DNA from: Bacteroides intestinalis
Lineage (GTDB): Bacteria > Bacteroidota > Bacteroidia > Bacteroidales > Bacteroidaceae
Direction: 5' to 3'
DNA: 64,000 nucleotides
Assembly (NCBI RefSeq): GCF_003464595.1
Contig: NZ_QRZF01000006.1
Coordinates: 186,001 to 250,000 of the forward strand
The notes below the pieces were generated by a model. That model had not been told where the DNA came from. It did no database searches and saw only the letters and a program-made list of their open reading frames with translations. Each line of letters opens with the position of its first letter. The stretch's first letter is position 1. Shown here piece after piece: positions 9,173-17,259 of this stretch. The translations under genes and the position numbers were made by a program.

Positions 9173-9925
9173 TTATTGGTCCTCGTTTTTCACCATTCCC
9201 TTGTATTCTTCCGGTAAAGCACTTTCTACGGCGGCGTAGGCTTCGGCCATCGTCGCCTTGATGTTTTCTATACCTTGCCCTTTGGGAGGGATAGGATCAT
9301 GGATAGTGAGTATCATACGGTATGGGTGTATCCACTTACCCGTGCGGGGGAGGATTTGGAATGATCCGTCGATGGTGACAGGCACCACTTCCAGTTGTAA
9401 CTCGTCTGCCAATTGAAATGCACCTTTCTTGAAGTATCCCATGTGTCCTGTAAAAGTACGTGCACCTTCCGGGAATACCACCAATGATACGCCATCTTTC
9501 AGTGAAGCCTTTGCCTGACGAATGGTTTCCAGTACTTTCTTAGGTCCTGAACGGTCGACAAAGATGTGTCCTGCGCTTTCGCAGGCTTTTCCTACGAAAG
9601 GTAATTTCCGCAGACTCTTCTTCATCATCCACTTGAAGTTACGTCCCAGGAATCCGTAGATCAGGAAGATATCGAATGCACCTTGATGATTGGGTACGAA
9701 TACGTACGACGTATGTTTATGTATCTTTTCCCGGCCGCGCACCTTTACAGGGATCAGCAGGAAAACGCAAATTAGTTGTGACCATATTTTTCCGGGATAA
9801 TATCCCCAGATGTGTGCACCGCCTATCAGTGAGCCGACAATCGTGACCAAAGCCGTAAGAATAGTCAATACCAGCAGAATTGGCAATGCAAAACATATTT
9901 GGTAAATATAATAGAGTATCTTCAT
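9173..9925 (-). CDS. plsC: 1-acyl-sn-glycerol-3-phosphate acyltransferase
   Basis: A 250-residue membrane-associated acyltransferase with two N-terminal hydrophobic segments (about residues 8-35 and 48-60). The HX4D catalytic motif NHQGAFD places His80 and Asp85, and the glycerol-phosphate-binding motif FPEGART begins at residue 151. This is the PlsC/LPLAT family, which acylates lysophosphatidic acid to phosphatidic acid in phospholipid synthesis. It stands alone, transcribed away from the accessory island from a TATCTTTG box at 9948-9955. Confidence 0.92.
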   Translation of the reverse strand: MKILYYIYQICFALPILLVLTILTALVTIVGSLIGGAHIWGYYPGKIWSQLICVFLLIPVKVRGREKIHKHTSYVFVPNHQGAFDIFLIYGFLGRNFKWMMKKSLRKLPFVGKACESAGHIFVDRSGPKKVLETIRQAKASLKDGVSLVVFPEGARTFTGHMGYFKKGAFQLADELQLEVVPVTIDGSFQILPRTGKWIHPYRMILTIHDPIPPKGQGIENIKATMAEAYAAVESALPEEYKGMVKNEDQ

Positions 9926-9947
9926 AGGTGTTGGATTTTTATTGCTG

Positions 9948-9955
9948 CAAAGATA
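9948..9955 (-). promoter_or_regulatory. Bacteroides -7 box for plsC
   Basis: TATCTTTG on the minus strand, a full TAnnTTTG match, 22 bases upstream of the plsC ATG. Confidence 0.6.
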
Positions 9956-10024
9956 TGCATTTTGATTTAGATATACTACCCGGCAATGGCACTTTTAGTT
10001 TACCCCGATAATACTCCTTCTGAC

Positions 10025-10103
10025 AGGGCTACACCCTTTGACCCGGATGGTGTAGCCATCTGCCCCAAATGGTGTAGCCATCCGGGGTAAAGGGTGTAGC
10101 CCT
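10025..10103. repeat. 22-nt-period inverted-repeat array B
   Basis: The unit GGTGTAGCC occurs at 10049, 10071 and 10093, and its reverse complement at 10027: four units, each exactly 22 bases apart. The outer 26-base arms (10025-10050 and 10078-10103) form a near-perfect long hairpin, and the two inner units are themselves quasi-palindromic (ATGG-TGTAG-CCAT). The right edge runs into CTTTTTAAT, so on the plus strand it could also terminate transcription. The unit sequence is unrelated to arrays A and C although the geometry is the same. Confidence 0.85.
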
Positions 10104-10282
10104 TTTTAATACCCTCTAAAAGGGTCTCCTGATGGGGTGATGCGGATGTTCAGGCAACGTTTGATTGTGAACTTCTGATTTGTGAAAAACGAAAAAGGGA
10201 ACAGTTATTCTTCCCTTGTATATCATATATCTTTTGTAAGTATAAGCTTTATGTAAAGTAAAAAGGGAGCGGTAGTTTCTAT

Positions 10283-10421
10283 ATTATTAATTGTAGAATT
10301 AATAAATCATTAATTTCTTCTTAAAAATAATGTATTAGAGGCGTAATAAAAAAATTATCCTTGTGGTACTCTATAAAATTGATAAAATTTATACGATTTA
10401 TTTATATATTTTTTATATTTG
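10283..10421 (+). promoter_or_regulatory. Promoter and putative operator, copy 1
   Basis: Contains AATAAATCATTAAT at 10301-10314, then CTTAAAAA, then ATTGATA at 10378, and a -7 box TATATTTG at 10414-10421. The segment aligns without any gap to 13941-14079, which precedes the first NVEALA peptide: the key blocks all sit at the same offset of 3658 bases. A shared operator read by the winged-helix regulator at 12838-13959 is the likely explanation, by inference. Confidence 0.65.
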
Positions 10422-10547
10422 TCCTTGCGTTTCTAAACACTAAATAAAATATAGAACATTAATCTTGAGAATATTTTAAAGTGGTATTGAAGAATTTCTT
10501 GAAATATTTGTTTTGATCTATTCTTGCTAAAATGACATGAGAGTAAT

Positions 10548-11693
10548 ATGAAGAATTTGTTATCGCTTTTATTTTTTTGTTTCCTTATTTCGTGTAAGAA
10601 TGAGAAATCTTCAAATTCATATTCTTATAATTTGGAAGCATCGGGAACTATTAAAAGTTTCACTTTAGACTCTGACGTAAGATATAATGGCTTTTATTTA
10701 TATACGTTCAGCGATGATAATGGCAAAGAGTATCTGTCTTTTCTTAATTATAGAACCAACCAGATACTCTTTTATGACTTTAAGACAAATGAGTTTCTTT
10801 TTAAATTGAACTTGGCTACGGAGGGTCCCAATGGGATAGTTCAACCTACTGGCTTTTATATCGAAGATTTTGATAATATATATGTCTCATCTTATGCCTA
10901 TTCCGGTTTGATAAAGGTGGATACTACTTGTCGTATTATTCAGAAGGTTCCTTATGGAATAACAAGTAAAGGGTATAAGGTTCTTCCATCTTATAATCCA
11001 GCTTCGCATCCTTATATAGCGCCAGTGGTTATTGACGAGAAAATATATATAACTCAGAGTGCTGTAGATCGTTTTCATCCTATAACTGATACTCCGCTCA
11101 GTGTGGTAATCGATACCATTCAGAAGAATTGTGAGGGACTTCCTTTGACGTATAGTATTTTGACAGAGAAAGAGTTGCAAGCTAAAGATACCCGATTTAG
11201 TCGTATCTTTAATGGAGAGGAATTTATTTATTCTTTTTATGTAAGTGAGGATATTGTCGTTGCATCGGTCGGGCACTCTGATGCGAAGAGGGTTAAAGTG
11301 AAAAGTAAATATCTTGATTCTCCAGCGGAAGAACAGGAAGTTTCAGAAAAAGGTCCTCAACTTAATCTTGAAATAGCGCGTTATGGTGATTTGATATATG
11401 ATCCGTATAGAGACGTTTATTATCGGTTTGCATATCCCAAAACAACTTTGGAAGATAATATTCGTTGGTGGGGAAAATCTGTTTATGGAAGAAAAAAGTT
11501 TTCTGTTATTATATTGGATAAAGAGTTCAAAATCATAGGAGAAACATTGTTTCCGGAGTCAATCTATAATTCCTATGTCTTTTTTGTTCATAAAGATGGA
11601 TTATACATCAGTCGTGATTATCAAATGATATATGGACAGTCAGAAGATTATATGACTTTTGAACTATTCAATCTGGTGAAAGGAAATGTCTAA
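10548..11693 (+). CDS. DUF4221-like predicted beta-propeller lipoprotein
   Basis: A 381-residue lipoprotein with signal MKNLLSLLFFCFLISC (lipobox LISC, Cys16). The rest is rich in short beta-strand segments with repeated Tyr/Asp/Lys patterns such as YDFKTNEFLFKLNL and VIILDKEFKIIGET. It resembles the Bacteroides DUF4221 family and the related protein at 16099-17259 (shared FYDYKT/FYDFKT and YDPYRDVYYR-type segments). No enzymatic motif is visible. Such lipoproteins often accompany NVEALA peptides; a binding or surface-display role is inferred. A leader of about 120 bases separates the ATG from the -7 box at 10414-10421. The family name is from recognition, not from a search. Confidence 0.7.
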   Translation: MKNLLSLLFFCFLISCKNEKSSNSYSYNLEASGTIKSFTLDSDVRYNGFYLYTFSDDNGKEYLSFLNYRTNQILFYDFKTNEFLFKLNLATEGPNGIVQPTGFYIEDFDNIYVSSYAYSGLIKVDTTCRIIQKVPYGITSKGYKVLPSYNPASHPYIAPVVIDEKIYITQSAVDRFHPITDTPLSVVIDTIQKNCEGLPLTYSILTEKELQAKDTRFSRIFNGEEFIYSFYVSEDIVVASVGHSDAKRVKVKSKYLDSPAEEQEVSEKGPQLNLEIARYGDLIYDPYRDVYYRFAYPKTTLEDNIRWWGKSVYGRKKFSVIILDKEFKIIGETLFPESIYNSYVFFVHKDGLYISRDYQMIYGQSEDYMTFELFNLVKGNV

Positions 11694-11711
11694 CTTAATG
11701 TGTGGGATATT

Positions 11712-11864
11712 ATGAAAAATGGAAAGTTGAAAGGTATGAAATTAGTGTTAGGGCGCAAAATAAATGACTTGTGTTATAATGGAGAGAAAAAACGAATCAT
11801 TATGAATTTGGATAGTGAATATCAATTTGCTTATCTTGATATTGAAAAATACTTTAATGATTAA
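11712..11864 (+). pseudogene. Short remnant resembling the C-terminus of a propeller lipoprotein
   Basis: An open frame of 50 codons starting at ATG 11712, 18 bases after the preceding stop. It has no signal peptide or complete domain. Its last part (INDLCYNGEKKR, then YLDIEKYF) resembles the end of BF3164/TolB-like lipoproteins of this island (compare IRSIAFTDEKMY near the end of the 17774-18811 product). The most likely reading is the tail of a deleted propeller gene, left behind by recombination between paralogues. Confidence 0.45.
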
Positions 11865-11942
11865 TATGTGGTTAGTTTGTTAATGAAGTGATATCTTTCT
11901 GGTAATGTCATTTTTAATACTACAAACGATGTCATAATGTAA

Positions 11943-11999
11943 AACAAGTAATGTTGTGATACGAAACATTCTTTGTTTTGTATCACAACATTGCTTGTT
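11943..11999. terminator. Long hairpin, probable terminator
   Basis: Arms of 25 bases (11943-11967 and 11975-11999) match with two differences, both compatible with G-U pairing on one strand, around a 7-base loop. It lies downstream of the first propeller gene and the remnant. No strong T-run follows, so its terminator role is uncertain; it may instead be a protective 3' hairpin. Confidence 0.55.
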
Positions 12000-12157
12000 G
12001 TCACCTCTCCTTTAAGGTAATTGAGGCTTAGAGATTTTATACCTTACTGTATAATGGTCGTTTCTTTTATTGCTGGTTATTTGTTTGCTATATTAAAATA
12101 ATGTAACAGTGAAAAACTTTATAAAGACTTTGAGACGTCTTGCTGGGGGGCAAGTTA

Positions 12158-12525
12158 GGGTCAGGGTCACCTATAACCCCACTCGTAGATGAAAATATTC
12201 TTTTGATATTAGTATGTTGTTGTTTTACAGCGAGATGGATATTTTCTTGTGTGCTGAATATCGCTTTGTAATCTATTTTGATATATTGGCAATCTGCATA
12301 GTTTTGATGATTCTTTATGGGTAAAAAAACGATATTGTGCATCCTTGGTATATGTAAATGTTTTTGGGAAGAATAAGGCTCATTTCATAGATTAGTTTTC
12401 TGTTTTATCTGTCTGCCTGTTGAGCGTTTATTTAGTAGGTACTTCTATACGGAATATTTCTTGACATGGGACGCAATCACTCTTTCCATTTGAGTAAGAT
12501 GCGGGGGTATAGGTGACCCTGACCC
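12158..12525. mobile_element. MITE-like segment with 23-bp terminal inverted repeats
   Basis: The sequence at 12158-12180 recurs inverted at 12503-12525 with a single mismatch (core GGTCAGGGTCACCTATA). The 368-base interval encodes nothing convincing, which fits a non-autonomous element. No clear target-site duplication could be recognised next to the repeats, so paired regulatory sites or an insertion-sequence remnant remain alternatives. Confidence 0.4.
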
Positions 12526-12782
12526 CTGAATTGACCTCTTGGTCTCTTCTTTATTGATTTTTAATATATTGATAATCAGTGAGTAATAGCTGTTTTAAAC
12601 TCCTGTTTATTAAATTAAATGATGTATGTTTTTCAGGGGATATTGGACTGGATTCTTTAGATTTGCTGACTGAAAGAACTTTATTGTTGTAGTCTGAAAG
12701 GAGATTCTTTGAGTGCATATAGATTATACCTGCCTATATCAGAAGATGTTTTTAAATGTGAAGCGATTTTACGATATAATTG

Positions 12783-12814
12783 CTTGATGATGGATTTCTT
12801 TTTATGTACTTTTG
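12783..12814 (+). promoter_or_regulatory. Promoter of the winged-helix regulator
   Basis: The -7 box TACTTTTG at 12807-12814 matches TAnnTTTG and CTTG at 12783-12786 lies 20 bases upstream. The predicted start of transcription near 12821 makes ATG 12838 the natural start codon and excludes the longer frame from 12709. Confidence 0.6.
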
Positions 12815-12837
12815 TGGCATACACATTTATAAATGCC

Positions 12838-13959
12838 ATGAAATACTATAAACAAACATTATACATATTATGCGGATTGTTGTTGACTACTGTAGGCTTA
12901 CTTGTGTACTTGCTGTACCTAAGCGGGGTGGAAAATCAAGAGAAAGATAAACAGACTGCCGAAATGTTATTGAAAGATGCAGCGGTGGGATGGGCAAGTC
13001 AGGAGTTTGATAAACTGGGAATACCATATTCAGCAGAAGGTGGTAATAATGAAGTGAAGAGATCAAAGCGCCGTACTGTAACAGCAGCAGGGGTCTTGAT
13101 TGTGGAGATTGATTCTGTAAAAGAAGCCAAGAGATTGTTTTCTTCTGATTTATTGGCTTCTATGGTTCATTACTTGTTTAAATCTAGTGATTTGCCTATT
13201 GATGAATTGAATGAGCTGTGGCAAGAAAAGTTGAATGCAAGTTTACCTCATTATTATTCTGCTCTTGAATTTATACCTCAAATGCCCAATGCTGAAAAGA
13301 GTTCTCGACGAACTATTGTCGGAAATGCTACTTTTTGTTTGCCTGAAAATAAACTTGGAGATTATTATTTGGACCATATGTATTTTCTTGAAGTGAAAGC
13401 CTATCTGTCTGTGCCATCTGTATGGTGGTGTGTAGATTGGAAGCGTATGGATATTATTGGGTGTATTGGAGGTTTAATAATGGGAATATGTATCCTGGTA
13501 TTTCTACTTATATATAATAGGAGTGAAGTTATGGGGGATAAAGTGGAAATTTTGCCATCGGATTTTCTTGTTCATCCTAATGAAGTTTTATCTTCTGATA
13601 AAACGGTATTAGAAGATACGGTGGTTTGTAGTTTAGGTAATAGTATATACCGACTACGTGAAATCATTTTTAATGAATTTGAAATGACAATAACTTTTAG
13701 GGAGCAAGTGAAGCAGTGCCCTAAACAACCTTATAAGTTATTATCTGCTTTTATTCATGCGGAAGATCACTTTTTATCGAATAGTAGAATAATAGAAATT
13801 TGTGGCTGGAATTTGACTGATATTGGTGTAAGTAGTAAAAAAAGGACGGCCATAGCACAACTTAGAAAGTTGCTTGAAAGCAATGAATCATGCGTGAAAA
13901 TAGTAGCTGTGCAAAACGAAGAATACGGAGAAGGCTTTAAATTATTAATAACAGACTAA
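12838..13959 (+). CDS. Membrane-bound one-component regulator with C-terminal winged helix
   Basis: A 373-residue protein: TM1 (about residues 8-29), a roughly 175-residue soluble domain, TM2 (about 204-226), then a cytoplasmic C-terminal part whose last 90-100 residues look like an OmpR/PhoB-type winged helix (YKLLSAFIHAEDHF, then SSKKRTAIAQLRKLL and a C-terminal EGFKLLI strand). The order is the reverse of ToxR/CadC, where the winged helix is N-terminal. I infer that the periplasmic domain senses an envelope signal and the winged helix binds DNA directly. It sits immediately upstream of the first NVEALA peptide, and its stop codon abuts the conserved operator-like segment. The start at 12838 follows from the promoter position. 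Confidence 0.8.
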   Translation: MKYYKQTLYILCGLLLTTVGLLVYLLYLSGVENQEKDKQTAEMLLKDAAVGWASQEFDKLGIPYSAEGGNNEVKRSKRRTVTAAGVLIVEIDSVKEAKRLFSSDLLASMVHYLFKSSDLPIDELNELWQEKLNASLPHYYSALEFIPQMPNAEKSSRRTIVGNATFCLPENKLGDYYLDHMYFLEVKAYLSVPSVWWCVDWKRMDIIGCIGGLIMGICILVFLLIYNRSEVMGDKVEILPSDFLVHPNEVLSSDKTVLEDTVVCSLGNSIYRLREIIFNEFEMTITFREQVKQCPKQPYKLLSAFIHAEDHFLSNSRIIEICGWNLTDIGVSSKKRTAIAQLRKLLESNESCVKIVAVQNEEYGEGFKLLITD

Positions 13960-14079
13960 ATAAATCATTAATATATCCTTAAAAAGAGTGTTACAGGGGC
14001 GTGAGAATTTTCTTACGCCCCTGTAGCTTTATATAATTGATATAATTCATGAGAGATATGTGTGTAATCTTTATATTTG
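13941..14079 (+). promoter_or_regulatory. Promoter and putative operator, copy 2 (NVEALA peptide 1)
   Basis: Overlaps the end of the regulator gene. AATAAATCATTAAT at 13959-13972, a hairpin at 13992-14025, ATTGATA at 14036 and the -7 box TATATTTG at 14072-14079. It aligns gaplessly with 10283-10421. The predicted transcription start near 14086 leaves about 25 bases before the peptide ATG at 14111. Confidence 0.65.
13992..14025 (+). terminator. Intrinsic terminator of the regulator gene
   Basis: 16-base arms (13992-14007 and 14010-14025) with one G-U-compatible difference; the core ACAGGGGCGT pairs with ACGCCCCTGT. It is followed by a modest T-rich stretch (GCTTTATATA). It separates the regulator transcript from the peptide promoter. 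Confidence 0.7.
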
Positions 14080-14110
14080 CCACCATGGAAATATAAAAAA
14101 TACATGGTTT

Positions 14111-14350
14111 ATGAAAAACAAAATTAATAAGATTCTGGTAATTGTAGTAGTGATAGCTACTATCACAGGTGGGTATATTCAGAAAAAGCAATCATCGTCG
14201 AAAGTTTCTTCCTTATTTTTAGAGAATGTAGAAGCTTTGGCTTATGAAGAGTCCGGTGGACGTTATTGTTTTGGTATTGGAACTGTCGATTGCCCGTTTA
14301 ATCATACTAAAGTAGATACTTACTATGCTCCGTATAGTTTACTTTATTAG
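14111..14350 (+). CDS. NVEALA-family exported peptide 1
   Basis: A 79-residue precursor. A Lys-rich N-terminus and hydrophobic core (about residues 8-22) are followed by a polar stretch, the motif NVEALA at 39-44, and a 35-residue tail with two cysteines (Cys53, Cys61) rich in Tyr and Gly. ALA at 42-44 fits an AxA signal-peptidase I site but lies about 20 residues beyond the hydrophobic core, so the segment between looks like a pro-region. ATG 14111 is chosen because the promoter at 14072-14079 excludes the upstream ATG at 14060. It overlaps the following lipoprotein gene by 26 bases, so the two are coupled. The NVEALA family (Pfam) has no established function. Confidence 0.8.
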   Translation: MKNKINKILVIVVVIATITGGYIQKKQSSSKVSSLFLENVEALAYEESGGRYCFGIGTVDCPFNHTKVDTYYAPYSLLY

Positions 14351-15395
14351 TATCCTCTTTTGCCTTGTTTCCTGTACTTCCGGGTCGACTGTCCCTATAA
14401 ATAATAGATATGCTGATTTCCCCCAAGTACAGGAACTAAAAGCCAAGACTATAGAATTGGATACAGCCTTGTTCCGCTACCCCTTTCGGGTGCATGCTTG
14501 GGACAATAAAGCTGTGGTGCTGGATTTGCATGGAACGGATCATTATTTTCATGCATTCAGTTATCCGGAGTTTCATTATTTGTCTTCTTTTGGAAAAAGA
14601 GGAGATGCACCCGAAGAGATGCTTTCAGCGGAAAACTTTCGATGGAGTGAAAAAGGCTTGTGGATATTGGATGCAAATAAGTCGGAACTGACAGAGTTGG
14701 GTTTTACTTTATCCAGTGACACGTTGTTTCGTCAGGAAGTAGTGAAGTTAGATAAAGCAATCCTCCGAGCTTTAGATTTTGTAATATATGAGGACTCCAC
14801 TTTTATCATTCCTGACTATACAGGTGATAACCGTTTCTGTCAGGTCAGTTCAGAGGGAAGGTTGTTACGGAAGTTCGGGGTAATCCCTTCTGCCAACGAA
14901 GAAGCTTTGGCAAATTCTCGTCCTGCATTGGCACAGGCTTGGCGTAGTTTTATTGATTACAACCCTCGTAAGGGTGTGTTGGTTGCTGCTACCCAGTTGG
15001 GTGAGGTTCTGGAAATCTATAACTTGAAAGACAGTACGCATGTTGTCTGTATCGGTCCGCATGGCGAGCCGGAGTTTCAGGTCGCAGAAGGTTATGGTAT
15101 ACCGACAGGTATTATGGGCTTTGGCGATGTACAAGTGACGGACAATGCTATTTATGCTGTTTTCCAAGGGAAAAGTTTCAAAGATATTATGGAGAGTGCT
15201 AAACGGGGAAACAAATTACCGGATGGCGGACAATCTATTTATGTGTTTAGCCTGAGAGGGGAACCGCTTCGGAAATATGTGTTGGACCATTATGTTCATG
15301 GCATTTTTGTTGATGAACAGAGAGGTGCTATCATAGCTTTGGATGTGAATATGGATGAACCGATATTGGAATACAGTATTAACTGTATGTTTTAA
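14325..15395 (+). CDS. BF3164/TolB-like propeller lipoprotein
   Basis: A 356-residue predicted lipoprotein with signal ending LVSC (Cys17). It contains repeated beta-rich blades, such as YLSSFGKRGDAPEEM and FSLRGEPLRKYVL, typical of the Bacteroides TolB-like 6-bladed propeller lipoproteins (BF3164-like). The FGKRGDAPEEM segment resembles the GKxGxGPGEY motif of 6-bladed propellers. Its start lies 26 bases inside the NVEALA peptide gene in another frame, a strong sign of co-translation. No catalytic residues are evident; peptide binding or surface presentation is inferred from context only. Confidence 0.75.
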   Translation: MLRIVYFISILFCLVSCTSGSTVPINNRYADFPQVQELKAKTIELDTALFRYPFRVHAWDNKAVVLDLHGTDHYFHAFSYPEFHYLSSFGKRGDAPEEMLSAENFRWSEKGLWILDANKSELTELGFTLSSDTLFRQEVVKLDKAILRALDFVIYEDSTFIIPDYTGDNRFCQVSSEGRLLRKFGVIPSANEEALANSRPALAQAWRSFIDYNPRKGVLVAATQLGEVLEIYNLKDSTHVVCIGPHGEPEFQVAEGYGIPTGIMGFGDVQVTDNAIYAVFQGKSFKDIMESAKRGNKLPDGGQSIYVFSLRGEPLRKYVLDHYVHGIFVDEQRGAIIALDVNMDEPILEYSINCMF

Positions 15396-15571
15396 TTGTG
15401 AATTGGTATGTTTTTGATTCTGTGCTAAATATAATTTTATCGGTGTATTAATGTCTGTAATCTATTTTGTAGGAAAATGAATATTTTGCGTAAAATGAAG
15501 CTATTATTTACTGTAAGATAAACTCTATATCGGAATTGGTCTGAGTAGAGAATGTTTAATTTTAATATTTT

Positions 15572-15826
15572 ATGATTATGAGAAGATTTTTTAAGTTTTT
15601 TGTGGTGGTAGTTGTTGTAGCTGTTAGCGCAAGTTTAGGTGTTTCAAAGAATGATGTTCAACATCCTGTTCTTCCATCACCTCTTGTTGAAGTAGAAGCA
15701 AGTGCAGCTTGTGAAACAAGTTCTAGTAGTTCGTTGAATTATGGACATTGTGTTTCAGACGTTAACAACAAACAAGAGTATTGTGCATCAGGGAAGGGTA
15801 CACCTGAGTGTAATGCGACGATTTAA
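15572..15826 (+). CDS. NVEALA-like exported cysteine peptide 2
   Basis: An 84-residue precursor: basic N-terminus, very hydrophobic core (FFKFFVVVVVVAVSA), spacer, then the variant motif VEVEASA (39-45) where NVEALA would stand, with ASA as an AxA-type site. The tail has four cysteines (Cys47, Cys60, Cys71, Cys80) spaced 13, 11 and 9 apart in a Ser/Asn/Gly-rich context. Two in-frame ATGs exist (15572 and 15578); the choice does not affect the export signal. A hairpin terminator follows. Assignment to the NVEALA group rests on architecture and neighbours because the motif is divergent. Confidence 0.7.
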   Translation: MIMRRFFKFFVVVVVVAVSASLGVSKNDVQHPVLPSPLVEVEASAACETSSSSSLNYGHCVSDVNNKQEYCASGKGTPECNATI

Positions 15827-15837
15827 TCGTCCGATGA

Positions 15838-15880
15838 GAACTTTAAAGAAAGTGGTTGACATATATTTTCTTTAAAGTTC
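15838..15880 (+). terminator. Terminator after peptide 2
   Basis: A perfect 14-base inverted repeat (GAACTTTAAAGAAA at 15838-15851, inverted at 15867-15880) with a 15-base loop, followed by TTGTTT. The remaining bases to 16098 hold only loosely inverted segments around 15953 and 16056 and no gene. Confidence 0.6.
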
Positions 15881-16098
15881 TTGTTTGGATGCAGAAACAT
15901 GTAAGTTACTGAAGATTCTAAACCATTAATTTGTCTTTAGAATTTTTGCTCAGAGTCAGTCATTAGAAAATTAGAATCCTCTTTTAGCATATATTGCCAA
16001 AATAAGAATATGTGATATATATTGCAACTGACTTATAAAGGTTTTGTAATGGAGGACTCTAATGGCTGATTTACATTAACGGTTAATTGAATTAGAAT

Positions 16099-17259
16099 AT
16101 GATAAAGTGTGTAGCATTATGTTTAGGGTTGGGATTGTTGTATTCCTGCTCTTCTGGGAATAAGAAGCAGTTCTTAGTTCCCGATATTAATATTGAAGAA
16201 GCCGATGACATTGTTTTCGCATTGGATGATTCTACGGTGCAGAATATGGAATATTTACAATTATTCCAACGTAATGATTCTGACATATTAGCTTTTACAA
16301 ATGAATATGACAATGCAATAGTCTTTTATGATTATAAGACAAGAAAATATCTAGGACGAACAGAGTTTGCTAAAGAAGGGAATAATGGGATTGGAACTAT
16401 TTTTTCTTTTTATTATTTAAATCAGGATTCTATATATTTGTATAATTTTACTACTTATTCTTTATTCTTAGCGAATGCAAGAGGTGAGGTTGTGATGAAG
16501 AAGGATTTACATACAATCCCTAATTTGTCGAAGGACTCCTTATTTTTCGCTCCACAATTATTTCCGCGAACGAATTCACCATTAAGAAAAATAGGAGATG
16601 AACTACTGATCGCAGGCTTTTTCATGAATGAACAGGCTGGTGAAAATTCTGTAAACCGTCCTGTTATGGCGTATTATAATTTATCCCAAAATACTTTGAG
16701 ATTTTCTGATAGTTATCCTTCCATGTATCATAAAGGAAACTGGGGAGGCGATTTTACTTATCGAAATCCTTTTTATACGTTGTCTCCAAAGAATGAGATC
16801 GTATTGGGATTTGCTGCCGACCATAACATCCGGGTACATGGAAAGGATGAAATGGAGTATCATGAATATTATGCAGGGGTAGGTGGAGACTTCGAAATTA
16901 CTCCAATAGCAAAGGATATTGCGATGAATACAATAGCACGAGAAATTGTTAATCGGCATTATACCAGAACTTTGAGTTATCAGGCTATAGTGTATGATAA
17001 ATACCGAAAAGTTTATTATAGGTTAGCTCTTCTTCCTGATCCGGATATAGATATTAAAGTTGGACCTATCAGGAAACCTATTGAAATTGTAGTCTTAAAT
17101 GAGCATTTTGAATTAATAGGAAAAAGCGCTATAAAGAGGGAGCGTTATTGGATAAATCAATGCTTTGTAAGTCCAGATGGATTTCATATTCAAATAGAGG
17201 CTGATAATGATGATGAATTACGGTTTAAAACCTTTGTTTTGGGAGATTATGAAAAATAG
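16099..17259 (+). CDS. DUF4221-like predicted beta-propeller lipoprotein
   Basis: A 386-residue lipoprotein with lipobox LYSC (Cys17) followed by SSGNKK. It shares layout and segments with the product of 10548-11693, for example IVFYDYKTRKYL against ILFYDFKTNEFL, KEGNNGIG against TEGPNGIV, and YDKYRKVYYR against YDPYRDVYYR, so the two are paralogues. The body is beta-rich with no transmembrane helix after the lipid anchor. The gene overlaps the next one (17249) by 11 bases, indicating coupling to a thioredoxin-like lipoprotein. The function is unknown. Confidence 0.72.
   Translation: MIKCVALCLGLGLLYSCSSGNKKQFLVPDINIEEADDIVFALDDSTVQNMEYLQLFQRNDSDILAFTNEYDNAIVFYDYKTRKYLGRTEFAKEGNNGIGTIFSFYYLNQDSIYLYNFTTYSLFLANARGEVVMKKDLHTIPNLSKDSLFFAPQLFPRTNSPLRKIGDELLIAGFFMNEQAGENSVNRPVMAYYNLSQNTLRFSDSYPSMYHKGNWGGDFTYRNPFYTLSPKNEIVLGFAADHNIRVHGKDEMEYHEYYAGVGGDFEITPIAKDIAMNTIAREIVNRHYTRTLSYQAIVYDKYRKVYYRLALLPDPDIDIKVGPIRKPIEIVVLNEHFELIGKSAIKRERYWINQCFVSPDGFHIQIEADNDDELRFKTFVLGDYEK

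Larger units (their letters stand above)
9926..10547. other. Divergent intergenic region plsC / island
   Basis: This 622-base gap holds the plsC promoter (9948-9955), the 22-nt-period array B (10025-10103) and a promoter/operator segment nearly matching that of the first NVEALA peptide (10283-10421). Just before the latter, the frame from 10262 reads GSGSFYIIN, resembling the C-terminal end of a winged-helix regulator and possibly a remnant of one. A long 5' leader (about 10428-10547) precedes the first propeller-like gene. No intact gene was seen. Confidence 0.7.
11865..12837. other. Long intergenic region with hairpin and inverted-repeat element
   Basis: 973 bases without a convincing gene. 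Contents: a long hairpin (11943-11999), a 368-base segment bounded by 23-base inverted repeats (12158-12525), and the regulator promoter (12783-12814). The minus-strand open frame at 12088-12342 crosses one of these repeats and looks spurious. Confidence 0.6.

Noticed and set aside
10021..10110. CRISPR-like array because of evenly spaced repeats
   Set aside because: Units are only 9 bases, alternate in orientation and have no spacers or cas genes nearby; it is an inverted-repeat array.
12088..12342. Minus-strand open frame of 84 codons in the island
   Set aside because: It runs through a 23-base inverted repeat and has no signal, domain or coding character; treated as part of a non-coding element.
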